From contig CM059971.1 in the NCBI GenBank assembly GCA_030490835.1, positions 121,304,564 through 121,368,563 on the forward strand: DNA of 64,000 bases, given 5' to 3'. The notes under the pieces were generated by a model that searched no databases, was not told the DNA's origin, and saw nothing but the letters and a program-made list of their open reading frames with translations. This document shows positions 11,114-23,569 of the stretch, one piece after another; position 1 is the stretch's first letter; the number at the start of each line of letters is the position of its first letter. The DNA is from Annona cherimola. Lineage: Eukaryota; Streptophyta; Magnoliopsida; Magnoliales; Annonaceae. A program made the translations under genes and the position numbers.

Positions 11114-12680
11114 TTGCCACTTGGGAAGATTGAGAAGCGAAAGTGGGCCATCCGTCGGATCCATTGAACGTAGATGTCTCCAGGGCCAGAAGTCGTACGT
11201 CAGCGTCAAAATTCGGTTCGAAATCCCTGGCCCGGAAGTTTTCCATATATCGCGCCTGCGGGGAACTTGACTTCACTTGCCATGTGGCAGCTCACAAACC
11301 TATCTAAAATTATTTGAGCCGTCCAATCTTCGGTTATCTTGAAATCAGTAACCCAGTTTCTCAGGAGATCGAAATCTTAATTTTAGATTAAAATTAAAAT
11401 TAAATAATACAATTCTTGGAGTAGGGGAATCGTAGAGGGGTAATTGAAGTTAAATTCTAAAATAGAAGTTCACCACTTTCCTCTTGCAGGCCAGTCAAAG
11501 TAAAGGATGGATCGGGTTTCGATGGTTGCTGGATCTCTGGAGCTAAGGTCCACGAAAGCTAGAAAAACTCAACCTGAATTTTATTATTATTATTTTTTTT
11601 TCGCGTCATACCCTCGTCATAGCCATTTTGCAAGTTTCAACACAAGACGCATGCTTTGTTTCGCGTTGTTTATGGAATTGGCGGGTGACTTTTCTCGCAC
11701 TCGCCTCGCGTGCGCAACTGTTCAGAGTATATTGAATGCCATCTCAGCCGACGCAACCTTTTCCCAAAAAGCGAACGTGTCTATCTCTTCCCTCGCCATC
11801 GGTAACTACTTTCCATCTTCTTCCGGATTCGGAAGCGAGGCCACGTTTGGCGGACGGTGAAAAAGCATGGCTTTTGGCGAATTGGTTTATATATAAATCT
11901 GTTTTATTGTCTTCGTTCATATCTCGTGAAAAATAAGATTATTAAGCTGAGCTTTCAAATATTGAGTGACACGTGCATCACGAGCCGTTTCATAATTTTG
12001 GCCCACGGAAATTACGAGTCCGTTTGCCGAGAATGGTTGCGAATTTTTGGAACATGCAAATCACGCTTTCGTATGAAAGTTGCGTTTACACATGCGTGTA
12101 ACATTTCACACGGCAATTGAATCTTATCTTTAAGATAAAGTTTGGATGATTGCTCAAATGCCAGCTTACGCATCCATGTGACATTCGGTATCTTTTAATA
12201 TTATGTTTGGGATATCGGTATATTCCCTGGTTAAATTGCATGAAATTGCACCTTTACCTATTTCTTTGAAAAATTTGTAGAAAAAACAAGTTGAATAGAT
12301 AATTTCCCTATAAATGTTTGCATTGAGTGGTTTGCAGAAAATAATTTTTTTTAAAATTTTTTACATCTAGAACTACAAATTGTAAATTAATACATTTTTA
12401 TGATGTCAAAATCACTTCGATTAAAAACTTATATATTATAAATATTTAACATTTTTCAACATGAATATAAATTTATTAAAATTTATTAAAATTTACAAAT
12501 ATTATGTAATGTGTAAAATTTTCATCATAAGGGGATTTAGATATCAAAAATCCCGTCAAAATAAAAAAACTACCATTCATGTAGACAATTCCATGCAAAT
12601 ATTTGTAGTAAATTACTCATGAAATGTCCATAAATATAAACATACAAATGAATATTATAATATTTATATTTAAAAAATAT
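11114..12680. other. Gene-free stretch upstream of the MAP3K
   Basis: 11114-12130 has moderate GC and short ORFs (11507-11860, 117 codons, plus strand) with no recognisable motif. From 12130 the DNA becomes very AT-rich. It could hold distal promoter sequence of the MAP3K. No gene is supportable. Confidence 0.4.
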
Positions 12681-12689
12681 TTTTACACT

Positions 12690-13161
12690 AAAAATTTTCT
12701 CTTATACCCAGTTACCCACAACATTTATTTTTAATTTCTGTTATATCAATAACATCTCACCACTTATTTTTAATTTCTGTTATATCAATAACATCTCACC
12801 ACTGGCTCTTATACCCACAAGATTTCGCACTAAATCTTTTTCATACCCATGTGGTCAAAATATTCATTATATACCCCATTAAAAAAGCAATTTTACCTCT
12901 ATAAAATTTCTCCAATTGAAACAGTTAAGCCTTAATATGATACTTGATTTATTTGATGTTATAAATTAATGATTTGTCATTATTAATTAAGTGATATTGT
13001 GGCTGAATGCTTTCAATTACGAAATTATAGAGAGGTAAAATTGTCTTTTCAATGGATAAATAACAATTGTTTTAACATTATGAATATGAAAATAATTTCG
13101 AGTGAAATGTTACGTGCATAAAATGAATTTGCAAAATATTATGGCTATAAGAAAATTTTGT
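12690..13161. mobile_element. AT-rich MITE with AAAATTTTCT-type ends
   Basis: The left end (aaaattttctcttatacc, near 12691) is inverted at the right end (ggctataagaaaatttt, near 13143). The interior (taccccattaaaaaagcaatttta, loss-of-frame AT text, gagaggtaaaattgtc) is related to 38680-39140, so this is a dispersed family. Non-coding. Confidence 0.5.
12725..12802. repeat. Tandem duplication, 2 x 39 bp
   Basis: Two identical 39-bp units (12725-12763 and 12764-12802) begin ttatttttaatttctg and end atctcaccac. The perfect match within decayed surroundings points to a recent local duplication. Confidence 0.85.
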
Positions 13162-13359
13162 GAAAATTTTTGAATATATTAAGAATTTGAAGTAAATAAT
13201 GAGGTATAAAAAAAATTCTTTTCACAATAAAAAAAACAACTACTCGCAATCGTATGGCTATGTAAATGGATTGCGTGCGATCGTAGCCCTTACATAATTA
13301 CTAAAACTAATATGCGTTTGTATTTGTTCTTAACAATTATGAAATTGTTGCCAAATCTC

Positions 13360-13910
13360 AATCTGTTTGTCTAGGAAAAATTTCGGCCACAATAGTACAA
13401 AGGAGAACGTTATTTGTTTTTTGGAATATTCCACGGTGCCACAAGAACGGCTCGGCACGGCCAAAATATTTCACGGACTACGTCAGCCGCATGTGACTCG
13501 AGAGTCGAGAACGGCCCTTTTTCTGTCTCACGCGGTCCGCTGTTCAGCTGATACTCACCCAACCGCTCTTTTGCGGCCGGCTGCTGACCGAATCGGTCCC
13601 AGTAGCCAGTGCGATGGGGTTGGCGCACCTAACAATTTAGGCGAACCCAACGTCTGTTCAATAGCCGGCCACCAAAGGTAGAAAACAAAACTGGCGGGTA
13701 GGGAGCAATTGGACATTCACATCTTGCGAGAGCAAAGGGAAATTAATATCTCTCAGAGTCTTCGTGGGAAGAACGTGTGGCATCCTCCAGCACTCATTTG
13801 TGGCCAGATGCAAGGCAAGAGTCTTGAGACGTGCAACGGTGATCACGCACCTACCGACAAACGTGCTACAGTAAATCTAGCTAACAGTACATACGTGGTC
13901 CGTTTATTCG
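13360..13910. other. GC-richer unassigned patch
   Basis: An island of about 45-50 percent GC between AT-rich repeats, with short ORFs on both strands (104 codons plus at 13367-13681; 72 codons minus). Translations show no motif. It resembles promoter or UTR sequence, but no adjacent gene is visible. Confidence 0.35.
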
Positions 13911-14009
13911 TTATGAGTCTAGTCAGGCTATATTGAATCAAATAATTTGTTTGGACGAATTAGGAAATTAGTGACAAGGAGGTTTGCAATTTGCTCATAA
14001 TACGTGACC

Positions 14010-14240
14010 GATATTGAACTTTTTTTAAAAATTTTAATTTTTTTTTTATAAACATGTAGAGTTATATGTATTTAATCAATAAAATAAATTTTACTATTTT
14101 TGAATGCTTTTAAGTTTTTTTATTTTTAAACATAGTAACATTTTTCATAATTTCTAACTCAAATTACGAAAAATATCTCTGTGTTTAAAAACGAAAAATA
14201 CTTAAAATATCTAAAAAGGTAAAACTTGGTCTATTAGTTC
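14010..14240. repeat. Foldback MITE-like element
   Basis: The left arm (ataaacatgtagagttatatg..tttaatc) and right arm (ctctgtgtttaaa..., gtaaaacttgg) are inverted relatives of the foldback family at 4268-4611. Degenerate, with no clear ends. A (TA)n tract follows at about 14295-14311. Confidence 0.4.
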
Positions 14241-14745
14241 GACTATTTGCAATTATATCGATGGGGTGAAACTCTGGATTTTTTGCATTATAAATATATA
14301 TATATATATATAAGTGAACCAAGACATAGCCCAATGATATCATATATTGTGCATGTATGGAATCCTTAGATTGACTTGGAAGGAGAGTATTGTCTCTTTA
14401 TAATGATGTAATAAAAAATTATATAAAAATTTAAAATGATTTATTTTTATACATGTGGTGTCATGTAAAAGTGTAAAAGAAAATAAAAATAAAAATGGCT
14501 CAAACAACCTATGGCAAATCATGCGTGTTTCACCGATGGTGGAGAAGATGAGCAACTATAAATGTTCATTTGTGTGTTTCAACTGGTATTACAATCAAGT
14601 TGTGAGACATTCTTACAATCTTTTTAACAATATTCTACGAATATCTTATCAATATTTTAATTTTTCCTAACAATATTTTCTAAATATTCAACCGATGGAT
14701 GCTCCTGCAGAAATTAAAAGAGAATAATGTCACCACTTTACTGCT

Positions 14746-14856
14746 CCATCTAAAATGCTAGAGGGAAGATTTGAACCAAGGTCCCCTGTTAATTGAGGCG
14801 TGGCCCCATAACACTAAGGTGAACCCTCATGGCAATGGCAATAACATTTTAGATGG
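14746..14856 (-). repeat. tRNA-like (SINE-like) segment bounded by a 12-bp inverted repeat
   Basis: The minus strand shows a B-box-like GGTTCAAATC (14768-14777) about 30 bases past an A-box-like TAGTGTTATGG. No full cloverleaf or poly(A) tail is visible, so this is not a tRNA gene. CCATCTAAAATG at 14746-14757 is perfectly inverted at 14845-14856, enclosing the segment. Confidence 0.35.
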
Positions 14857-15179
14857 TCATATGAGAGGTTAGTCTGATGCTAGCTACATCATGGTCAAAA
14901 CAACATTGACAATCAAGTAGTTGGAACAAATCTTCTCACTAGAGAGTGCCTACGAGGTAGCATTTGTAAGCTATAAATTATAAGAATAATTTACAAATAT
15001 ACTTACTTAGTTTTGATCGTAATTACGAATATACTCATACAATTTTAAAAATTGTAAATAGCCTTCACATATTTCAACCATAATTGCAAATACCGTGTCG
15101 CTACTACACCATCATGACGTATGTATATTTGCAAGGAACATGATTATAGACATCATGATGTATTTTAAGCTAAAATACA

Positions 15180-15490
15180 ACATCCATTTATTTTATTTTA
15201 TTTTTATTTTTTATTTAGTTTTCTTCGCAAATATATTTTCTTAATTGTGTTTAATCTATATATAAACTTTTGTCATTTTACAATAATTTTACATGTTTAT
15301 TTTTATTTTAAAAAATACAAGTTTCAAGGGCATTTAAGCCTTTTTCACCCCTTAAAAAACTTGATTTAAAAAATAAAAAATATATATATAAGTACTGTAA
15401 AATGTTAAATTTTTGTATAAAGATTGAACACACTTACGAAAACATGTTTATGAAGAAAAAAAATACAACTAATTATAAAAATAAATAAAT
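15180..15490. mobile_element. Foldback MITE
   Basis: The left arm (cgcaaatatattttcttaattgtg...) is mirrored by the right arm (cacacttacgaaaacatgtttatg), and the centre near 15340 has caagggcatttaagcc. The same layout recurs at 16480-16640 and 22122-22450, so it is a small dispersed family. Non-coding. Confidence 0.5.
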
Positions 15491-15499
15491 ATTATATTT

Positions 15500-16110
15500 T
15501 AGACTAAAATACATCGTGATTAGGTGTGTTAACGGATTTGGTTGGATGAATTAGAGTCTAATCCTAATTCTAACCTATTTAAAATATTTTCAACCCTAAT
15601 CTATTTATTAACCCATTTAAAAAGCTTCAACTCTAACCCATTTGCAACTTATTTAATAAATAGATTAGCAGGTTGTTAATGGGTTGTATGGCAAACGATT
15701 TAAAAACCTATACTTTGGCAGATGATAATCTCACAGGTAGAGATAAGAAGTTATTTTCATGACAGAAAAAATGAAAATAAAACAATAATAGGAAAATAAA
15801 ATTAAAACGATAGTGTAAAAGTAAAATTAGGTAACGAAAGAAAGACTTAATAAGGAAAAATAACTAAAGAGTTTACATATATAACTTTAATGGGTTAAAT
15901 GAGTTAAATAATTTAAATAATTTACTAAACAAGTTAACAGGTCACAAAATCACAACATTAATCCGTTTATTTAATTGAATAGTTGAATGAATTAGTGGAT
16001 CATAACCTATTTATTCAAAAATTCTAACCCAAACTCATTTATAAATGGGTTGGACTAGTGGGTTGATGAGTTGACTATAATGATTAAATTCCCTAATCAT
16101 GATGTACATA
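15500..16110. mobile_element. Inverted-repeat-bounded element
   Basis: TACATCGTGATTAGG near 15508-15522 is inverted near 16092-16107 (ccctaatcatgatgta). Inside, a second layer of text built on ggttggat/aacccatt is also roughly inverted. It is non-coding and AT-rich. Likely a non-autonomous DNA transposon, class not determined. Confidence 0.4.
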
Positions 16111-17065
16111 ATCAAACTCCTAATTGAAAAGATATGCAAACTACGTAAATATATTTGCATAAATTAAATATACTTACTTAATTTTTGAAATTATAAATAT
16201 ATCATAAAGTTTGCATATTTTTATAAATATACTCGCGTTGTGATGGTCTAATAATGGCGTCATACTGACATAAGTATATTTGCAATTATGGTCACAATAA
16301 ATGAATGTATTTGCGAATTACCCAAATTATATTTGAGGTAGAATTAATTTAGTATTATGGCAACACATTCGAGCTTATATTCATTCAACTCATATACTGA
16401 ATCCAAACCATTGAACCGTTTTGGCTAAGTATGATGTCCAACAAAAATTTATTTTTTATTTTGAAAAAACCACTAATTTTTTGGCATTTCATCTTTCATT
16501 TCTTAAAAAATTCTATTTAAAAATAAAAAATAAATATATAAAAGTATTTTAAAATTTCAAAATTTTGTATAAGGATTGAATACGCTTAAGAAAACATGTA
16601 TACAAAGAAAAAATTAAAAAAATAACTAATTATAAAAATAAATGAATTTTATATTTTAATCTAAAATACATCATAATATATATAATCAAACTCCTATTTA
16701 CAAAGATATGCAAACTACGTGAATCTATTTGTAAAAGCTAAATACACACACATAATTTTTGAAATTGTTAATACATTCATATAGTTTGCATGTGTTTATA
16801 AATATATTCGCGTTGTGATAGTCTAATAACAATGTCATACTAACGTTAATATATTTGCAATTATGGTTAAATTATGCTGGATTTATTTGTGATTTTTGAA
16901 ACTATATGAGTATATTTGTAATTATGGTCAAACTAAATGAGTGTATTTGCAAATCGCACAAATTGTATTCGAGGAAGATGAAATTTTTGATTTAGTATAT
17001 TCATTCAACTTGTATATTGAATCCAAACTATCGAACCATTTTGGCTAAGTATGTTGTCCAACACA
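16111..17065. repeat. Direct segmental duplication, offset 574-620 bp
   Basis: Segment 16111-16445 is repeated at 16685-17065. Both begin atcaaactcct, share gatatgcaaactacgt, cgcgttgtgat and gtctaataa, and end ttggctaagtatg-tgtcca. The offset grows from 574 to 620 through indels. A foldback element (about 16450-16640) separates the copies. Non-coding. Confidence 0.65.
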
Positions 17066-17346
17066 ATTATATTATATAAATATTTATTTTATTTATATAT
17101 TATTTTAAATTAATTACTTATATTATCATTTTATTACTCGATGATACTATTACATATATCATTACAATAGAAGTTTTTTCAAATATTCGTTCCATATTTG
17201 TAAAAATTATAAGTGTATTCTACTGGGTTAAAAGGACACTTTGTAATTTTTATAAAATTTGTAACATGGGGAGATGAGACCCTAGTAGAAGAGACGTGTC
17301 TACAATTTTATGTACTTATAGGGATACTTGGAAGAGTACTCATCTG

Positions 17347-17614
17347 GTGCACACAGTTACATAGACCTTTATTTTTAATTTTTTGCCACACATATGTCGG
17401 TCAAAGCATTAACATTTTACTAGAGTATTATAATTTTTAATATTATATAATGTTTTTAGATTTAAAAAATAAAAAATAAGCCCATTTGCACTTGCATATT
17501 TTTTATTTTAAAAATTAAAAGATGGTAAAAACTATATATTTGCAAAATTCATGCTTGGGCGCATACATGCGTGGCAAATTTTTTAAAAAAAATGGTCTAT
17601 GCAACTGTGTGCAC
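17347..17614. mobile_element. MITE with 22-bp terminal inverted repeats
   Basis: The left end GTGCACACAGTTACATAGACC and the right end (reverse strand GTGCACACAGTTGCATAGACC) match at all but one base. A second inverted block (gccacacatatg / catgcgtggca) lies inside. No target duplication is evident. Confidence 0.65.
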
Positions 17615-17779
17615 TAAAACTTAATGCATACAAATGCACGAGACCGGGAATCTACTTGAAAGTGTATCCAATTAATAGAAAATAATGTAATATTGATCGA
17701 ACCTTGTAGATATAGATGCAAAATGCTCTTTCAAATATATGGTACGGGTTTAAAACATTTGTCTGTTTTAAATTTAGAA

Positions 17780-18350
17780 TTATCCATTCAGCCTCGGCTT
17801 AATTAGCTCCTCAGCATTCACGCCTATTTGGCAAGTGGCTAGGAGGAAAGCATTTGTTTTGCCTTTTTGCGTGGACTGCTTGTATGAACTGGATCGCCGA
17901 ATCTTGGAGCAGTACGATGATATGTACGAATTTTCGATGCGCATTAAGTGCCTTAGCTGTGGACGGCACGTCGCCAATGCCCTTCAGGTGAATCTGCAGA
18001 GGAGGAATGGAAAATGTAGTAGCCGGACCCACATGACTCAAAAAGTCACACAGGCCAAAAACCGTAGTGAGACGAGACAAGGGAATGATCAAGTAACATA
18101 TGGAATTTATTGACATTGAGCGGTCAGTAGGGATCCCTATTATGTATGTGTGCGGTTCGATCAGGCGCCGAAGACCAAAGTCCACGCAAAGGTTGTGGCT
18201 GGGAAATGATCCCAATGCCTCTTTCTAACTTTTTTTCCGGGAAGCTCATATGAAGCCTATCTGATGTAAGGATGTTTTGAGGTCCTAGTCCTATCTTGAG
18301 ATGAAGTCGTACGTCATTACTGCTTCTAGTTAGAACACTCAAATTTATTT
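17780..18350. other. Unassigned GC-richer segment with ORFs on both strands
   Basis: Plus strand 17835-18113 (92 codons, starts MARRKAFVLPFC, contains CLSCGRH) and minus strand 17811-18215 (134 codons) overlap fully. Neither shows a domain I recognise. The CxxC in the plus frame is too little to call a zinc finger. It may be a relic gene fragment carried by a transposon. Confidence 0.3.
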
Positions 18351-18494
18351 TTCTAGAGTATGTCTATTTAACCCAAAAACTTTTGAAGCTAAATTTTTAA
18401 AAAAAAAATATTTGTTGGATTTCTCTCCAAAGGTGAACTTATAAATGTGAATGTATTTGATTTATAATATCAATATAAAACTAATTTTAAAAAA

Positions 18495-18760
18495 TTTAAT
18501 TTGGAATTTTTCACTCTTCACATGTATTCTACTTTTAATCCTTTTCTAAAATCTTCAAATATAATTAACTACCTTATTTTTTAATTATTTTTACATAACT
18601 ACCAATACAATTAACATGTCTATTTTAATTTTATTTTCTTTATTCACCTTCATTAATCCTATTATATCACATTATTTTCTCCCGATTTGAAAATTTAACA
18701 CAAAAAATTTTTCATTCAAAATTATTATTACTTCTTAAATACACTCTTCATTAAAAAAAT
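18495..18760 (-). mobile_element. Tourist-like MITE copy (family of 51066-51357)
   Basis: The core matches the complement of the intact copy at 51066-51357 (actaccnnacnaaattaacatgtctattttaattttatt, then cattattttctc). The terminal repeats are decayed. Confidence 0.5.
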
Positions 18761-19544
18761 TCATTTTGTATTTATCTTTTTTTTAAAAAAAAATCTTGTT
18801 TCTATTGATTTTGTAAAACTCCCCCGCCATTTTTTATGAACATAGTTTTTAAAAATATCCTATTTTAATACAGGAAAAGTCGATGTTTGAAGAGTGAATT
18901 TTCACCGTATTTAATACATATATATATCGTTAGCTCATGCCTCACCTTAACTGTGATGACTTGAATGATGGATACGGACAATAAAATTAAACTTCTGTAG
19001 GATAAATTCAAAAGAAAATATCTTATTAAATCTTTATTTTTGTGATCTATATCGATCGTATATATTAGTTACTGATCAGTACAATCCGATGGAAGCATTC
19101 CATAGATTTGATCTTGAGATTCGATCTTGTTCAAGTGAACTACAAGTTCAGTTAAAATTAGCTGCTCAAGAGTTGCTTTCCGTTATGTTCACAAGTATGT
19201 TTTTGCAAAAAATTTACAATTGCAGGGAAATTTGCAAAATGACGAAGCTATGAGAGGTGAATGCGAATAGTGATAAGGTGGTATATCCCTCAATTAGTTC
19301 ACTTGAGATGCCATCTAGCTGTCTCTTTATACTTGTTTAATATTTCATGCATTACAACGGGCAGACCACTACTTGACAACTACTTTTGATGCTATATAGT
19401 CAAAAGGGGATATGCTAGCTTTTATCATGTTGCAACATATTTAAAGTTATATTGTTAAATGAGGTTCATTTTGATAATGAAATCAAAATCTACTCTGCTC
19501 ACTCAATTTATTATTATTTATTTATGATGAATGATTTTATTTGA

Positions 19545-19915
19545 CCGAGCTAAACAAATGTTCCGGTTAGCCCACCTTAAAAAACTCATTTACAATATTT
19601 TTTTATTTTTTTTTGTACACTTGTTTATCTAAGTATATTTAACATATAAACTAAGTTTTTACTATTTTTGGATATGTGTATATATATATATATAGATTTT
19701 TAGATTTTTAAAGATAAGAGTATTTTAAATACATATGTACACATAAATGTTTTAAATTTTTAAAAAAATATATAAAGATGTCCAAAAATGATAAAACTCT
19801 GTTTATATGTTAAATACACTTAATAAAACAAGTGTATGAAGAAAAATAAAAAAATATTGTAAATGAGTTTTTTGGCTAAATGAGATATTTAGTTAGCCCA
19901 GGCTGACAGGATAAT
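19545..19915. mobile_element. Foldback MITE
   Basis: The left arm cttgtttatctaagtatatt (near 19620) is mirrored at about 19812-19832. The outer arms (agctaaacaaatgttccggttagcc against ggctaaatgagatatttagttagcc) are also inverted. Same family as 4704-5051 and 20225-20575. Contains a short (TA)n. Confidence 0.55.
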
Positions 19916-20224
19916 TCCACTTTATGTAGAATAACCGACGGGCCTATTTTAATGCTTATATGAGTATTGAGCTTCAATGTTCATGCTCACTTGAGCCGTT
20001 TTTAAAGAAATTTTGAATTTTTTTAGAATTCTATATGAGTCCAAGCATGATGTTTCTATATATACAATTTTATACTTTAATTTTTAATATTTTATTTAAA
20101 AATTTAAAAACTTTTTCCTTACATTATAAATGACAAAAATTCAAAAAAAATAAAATGGCTTACTTGAGCATGAGCATTCAATCTCAATGCTCACATGAGC
20201 ACTAATCAAGATGCTTATTTAAAT

Positions 20225-20575
20225 ATGAAAAGTGATCCTATTAAAAAAAATTTATTTTTTTTCATACACTTGTTTATTTAAGTGTATTTAACATATAAAC
20301 TAACTTTGATCATTTTTGGAAATGTATATATATATATATATATGTATTTTAGGTTTTAAAATATCCATGTATATATATATGTTTAAAATATCCCTATGTT
20401 TGAAAATCTTTAAAAATATATATATATACATTCAAAAAAAATGTTGAAACTTAGTTTATATGTTAAACACACTTAGATAAACAAGTGTACGAAAAAAACA
20501 AGAGAAAATGCTTTTAAATGAATTTTTTGAAGTGGGTTAAGCGGGACGTTTGTTTAGCCCTAAATAACAGAAACA
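20225..20575. mobile_element. Foldback MITE
   Basis: Arms with cttgtttatttaagtgtatt (near 20268) and the complementary acacacttagataaacaagtg (near 20467) flank an AT-rich centre with (TA)n. It lies about 300 bp from a sister copy at 19545-19915. Confidence 0.55.
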
Positions 20576-20579
20576 TTCC

Positions 20580-21229
20580 TCTTTAAATATTATATTAAAT
20601 ATCATCAAAATCAAATATATGCATGACCCCATTTTAAAAAAAATATGAAATCAATAATATGATCGTTAGATTTATATATCTATTTTAAAAAATTTATTAG
20701 TCTAAAACATTATTCTCACAAGGATAGCTAACTTTATAAAGTATCATAATATTTCAATGCATTAAGTTTTTATAATTTATACATAATTACATATTTTTTA
20801 AGAAAAACGACCTACCCAGGATTCCAATTGAACTAATCTTTGTTAAGATGATAAAAAAAAATTGACATTACCCAGCTAACTAGTTAAATTTTGATTTCAT
20901 CAGCATTTGATTTCATCGCTGATGTAGTATCCATTTTATCAATAGTACACATTGCTATAAAAAATAATTGGGGAAATGATTTAATCCAATCAGTTGCATG
21001 GATGTGTCAATGCAACCTAAATTTTAAAACATTTTTTCCAAATTTAAACCATTCATTTTATTTAGCATTATCTATTTTATGATGTTACCAAATCTCGCTT
21101 CGATTTAAAATTTATGCTTGCTAAAAATTTAACATCTTTTGAGTAGATATATATATTATTAAATTTTAAAATATATATCGGTGTATAATATATAAAAGTT
21201 CTCAATACATTTGATTTTCGAAATCATAG
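20580..21229. other. AT-rich gene-free stretch
   Basis: No gene, RNA or defined repeat is visible. The only ORFs are about 60 codons and non-specific. Confidence 0.4.
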
Positions 21230-21500
21230 GGTGTGCATGGGAAGGGTTAAAACTTTTGGACGAAAATTTTTTGTTGTAAAGGTTTTTAAAATGTAAGAAA
21301 ATAATATAATATAATAAGTGTAATGATGAATAGAAAAGCAAATAAAGTTAACATAAATAGTCAGTTATATGAATAATTGTGTATAAATGATAGAAAAGTG
21401 CGGTAATTATATATAATAATGCAGAAAAAATAATTAGAAATAAAAAAATTATGAAGAGTAAAAAAATTTATATTAAAAATTTTAGTTTGAAAAGTTTTTT
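21230..21500 (+). mobile_element. Tourist-like MITE copy (family of 51066-51357)
   Basis: The core ataatataatataataagtgtaatgatgaatag and the following gttaacataaatagtcagtta match the intact copy at 51066-51357 in the same orientation. The ends are degraded. Confidence 0.5.
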
Positions 21501-21664
21501 AGCACATTTAGCTCAAAATGGATCCTACATAATTATAAATTAATATTTGCTAATATTATATTTAGAATTATTTATATTATCAATGTACCAATTTCATTCA
21601 AATTGGATATGTACGTGAGCTTCATCTGAAAATGGTATAAAATTAATATAATAAAATAATTATA

Positions 21665-21955
21665 CGGTACGTTTGTTTAACCAAAATAACTTTTCGAACT
21701 AAAACTTTTTATTCTCCACAACTACTCAATATTTTAATTATTAATTTTCATGTCTTTCTATACAACTATCATACTTTTTAATCATTACTGCACAACTTAC
21801 ATATATAACTAACCTACATTTTAACTTTATTTTGTTTACTTATCACTATTACCCTATCATATCGTATTATTTTCTCTTAATTTAAAATTTTTAACATCAA
21901 ATTTTTTTCATCTAAAAGTTTTATCACTTCTCAAATACACTCTTAAAGTTATGTT
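21665..21955 (-). mobile_element. Tourist-like MITE copy
   Basis: The left end ggtacgtttgtttaacc is close to the family terminus GGGTGTGTTTGGTT. The right end caaatacactctt is the inverted counterpart. The interior gives the complement of the family core (cttatcactattaccctatcatat). Confidence 0.6.
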
Positions 21956-22121
21956 TTGAATATGTATATAATTTATATATAAATAAATAATTGTGTAAAA
22001 TATTAATATATTTAAGTGAACAGAGGGCTCATATTAATCCAAATGTACCATAATTTACTGTACATATAAATGGGTACGATCACGTCTCATATATAAAGAC
22101 CTCATTACATATGATTAGTTA

Positions 22122-22450
22122 TATATGTGCTTAACTTAAAATATTAATTTTTATTTGTATTTATCTTTAATTTTTCTTCATAAACATGTATTTTAAGTGC
22201 TTTCAATCTATATACTAATTTCATTTCATAATATTTTTTGAATTTATTTTTTATTTTTAAAATCATCATTTTCAATGGCATATAAGTCATTTTCACCTCC
22301 TAAAAATTTAATTTTAAAAACAAAAAATAAATATGCAAAAGTATTATAACATGACAAATTTTGGTATATAAATTAAATACATTCAAAAAGTTGTCCATGA
22401 AGAAAAAATTTAAAAAAAGTGAATATTATAAGTTAAGCATATACAACTAA
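22122..22450. mobile_element. Foldback MITE
   Basis: Ends ttagttatatatgtgcttaactt and aagttaagcatatacaactaa are inverted. Inner arms (cataaacatgtattttaagtg / cattcaaaaagttgtccatg) continue the fold. Centre near 22280. Non-coding. Confidence 0.6.
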
Positions 22451-22689
22451 TTTTATATAATCAGACATCTAATATATATGTGTGTGTAGAAATTTTCAAT
22501 AAATAGTTCATATGTAATTAGGTTATATAAAAGTAATTTCATATAACTCTCTTCATTTTTAATATATTAATGATTTATAAAAGCTTCAGTCCATTTATTA
22601 TATTCAGCATAATTTATTTCAATCAAGTTTAATCCAAATCAAATATCTCATGGGTTGTAAATAAAAAAAAATCTCATGGGCTATATTCG

Positions 22690-22920
22690 TCGGAAGATGT
22701 ATATTAATGTGTAAATTATAAAAAAAAAACTTAGATCTATTTATTTATACATTAGAATATTATAATACTTTATATAATCATTTATCCACATAAAAGTTAT
22801 ATTTTAGATGGTTTAGATATTTAAAATATGATTTAAATTTTGATATTTAATATTAAATTATTTTATTACTTTGACTAAACAATTTTATCTTGTTGATTTT
22901 ACATTTTTATATATGGTACT
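22690..22920. repeat. Dispersed AT-rich repeat, partner at 40400-40600
   Basis: The text from gtgtaaattataaaaaa through ttgttgattttacattttta aligns loosely with 40420-40590 (gtaaattagaaaaaatattt ... cgttgattttatat). Non-coding; class unknown. Confidence 0.4.
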
Positions 22921-23249
22921 TATATACAATAATACTAGACAAATGAAATAGTTTATGTGATAATATAAGTAATTCTAAATAGAATAACAAAGTGAATTGT
23001 TCGTAAATTTCATAGAAGTGAATTTTCAGAGAAATATAGCTCAACATGATAAATAGTTTTCTTTTAGAAGAATGTTTTAAAATAAAAGAACAAGAGAGAC
23101 TTCGTAAAAAAAAATATATATCCAAGCAACCATCTCAATTGAACTATTACTTAATTATAGTTTTTAAACATTATTTATCTTTATAATTTATAATATATTT
23201 TATTTGTCACCACCATCATTTTTTGCCATGTTAACATTACTTTCTTCAG

Positions 23250-23566
23250 GTTGAGGCACTTGGTGCGTTTAACTCATTTTTTATTTTTTGAAATTTTTCT
23301 ATACAATTGTTAATCTAAGTATATTTAACATGTGCATCAATTTTGATCATTTTTAAAGTATTTTGGATATTTATTTTTTATTTTAGAAAATCATAGGTAA
23401 TTTAAAATTATTAAAATACCACTGATTTTCAAAAATAATAAATAAATATCTAAAATACTCGAAAAATAGTAAAATTTAATCCTCATGATAAATATATTTA
23501 AATTAACAATTGTATAAAAAAATTAAAAAAATGAATTAAAGTACCCAGATGCACTGTACCAGCATC
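23250..23566. mobile_element. Foldback MITE (family of 48173-48584)
   Basis: The left arm (cacttggtgcgtttaactcattttt; caattgttaatctaagtatatt) is inverted at the right (aatgaattaaagtacccagatg; ttaacaattg). The centre aataccactgattttc is shared with 4268-4611 and 48173-48584. Ends approximate. Confidence 0.6.
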
Positions 23567-23569
23567 TAT

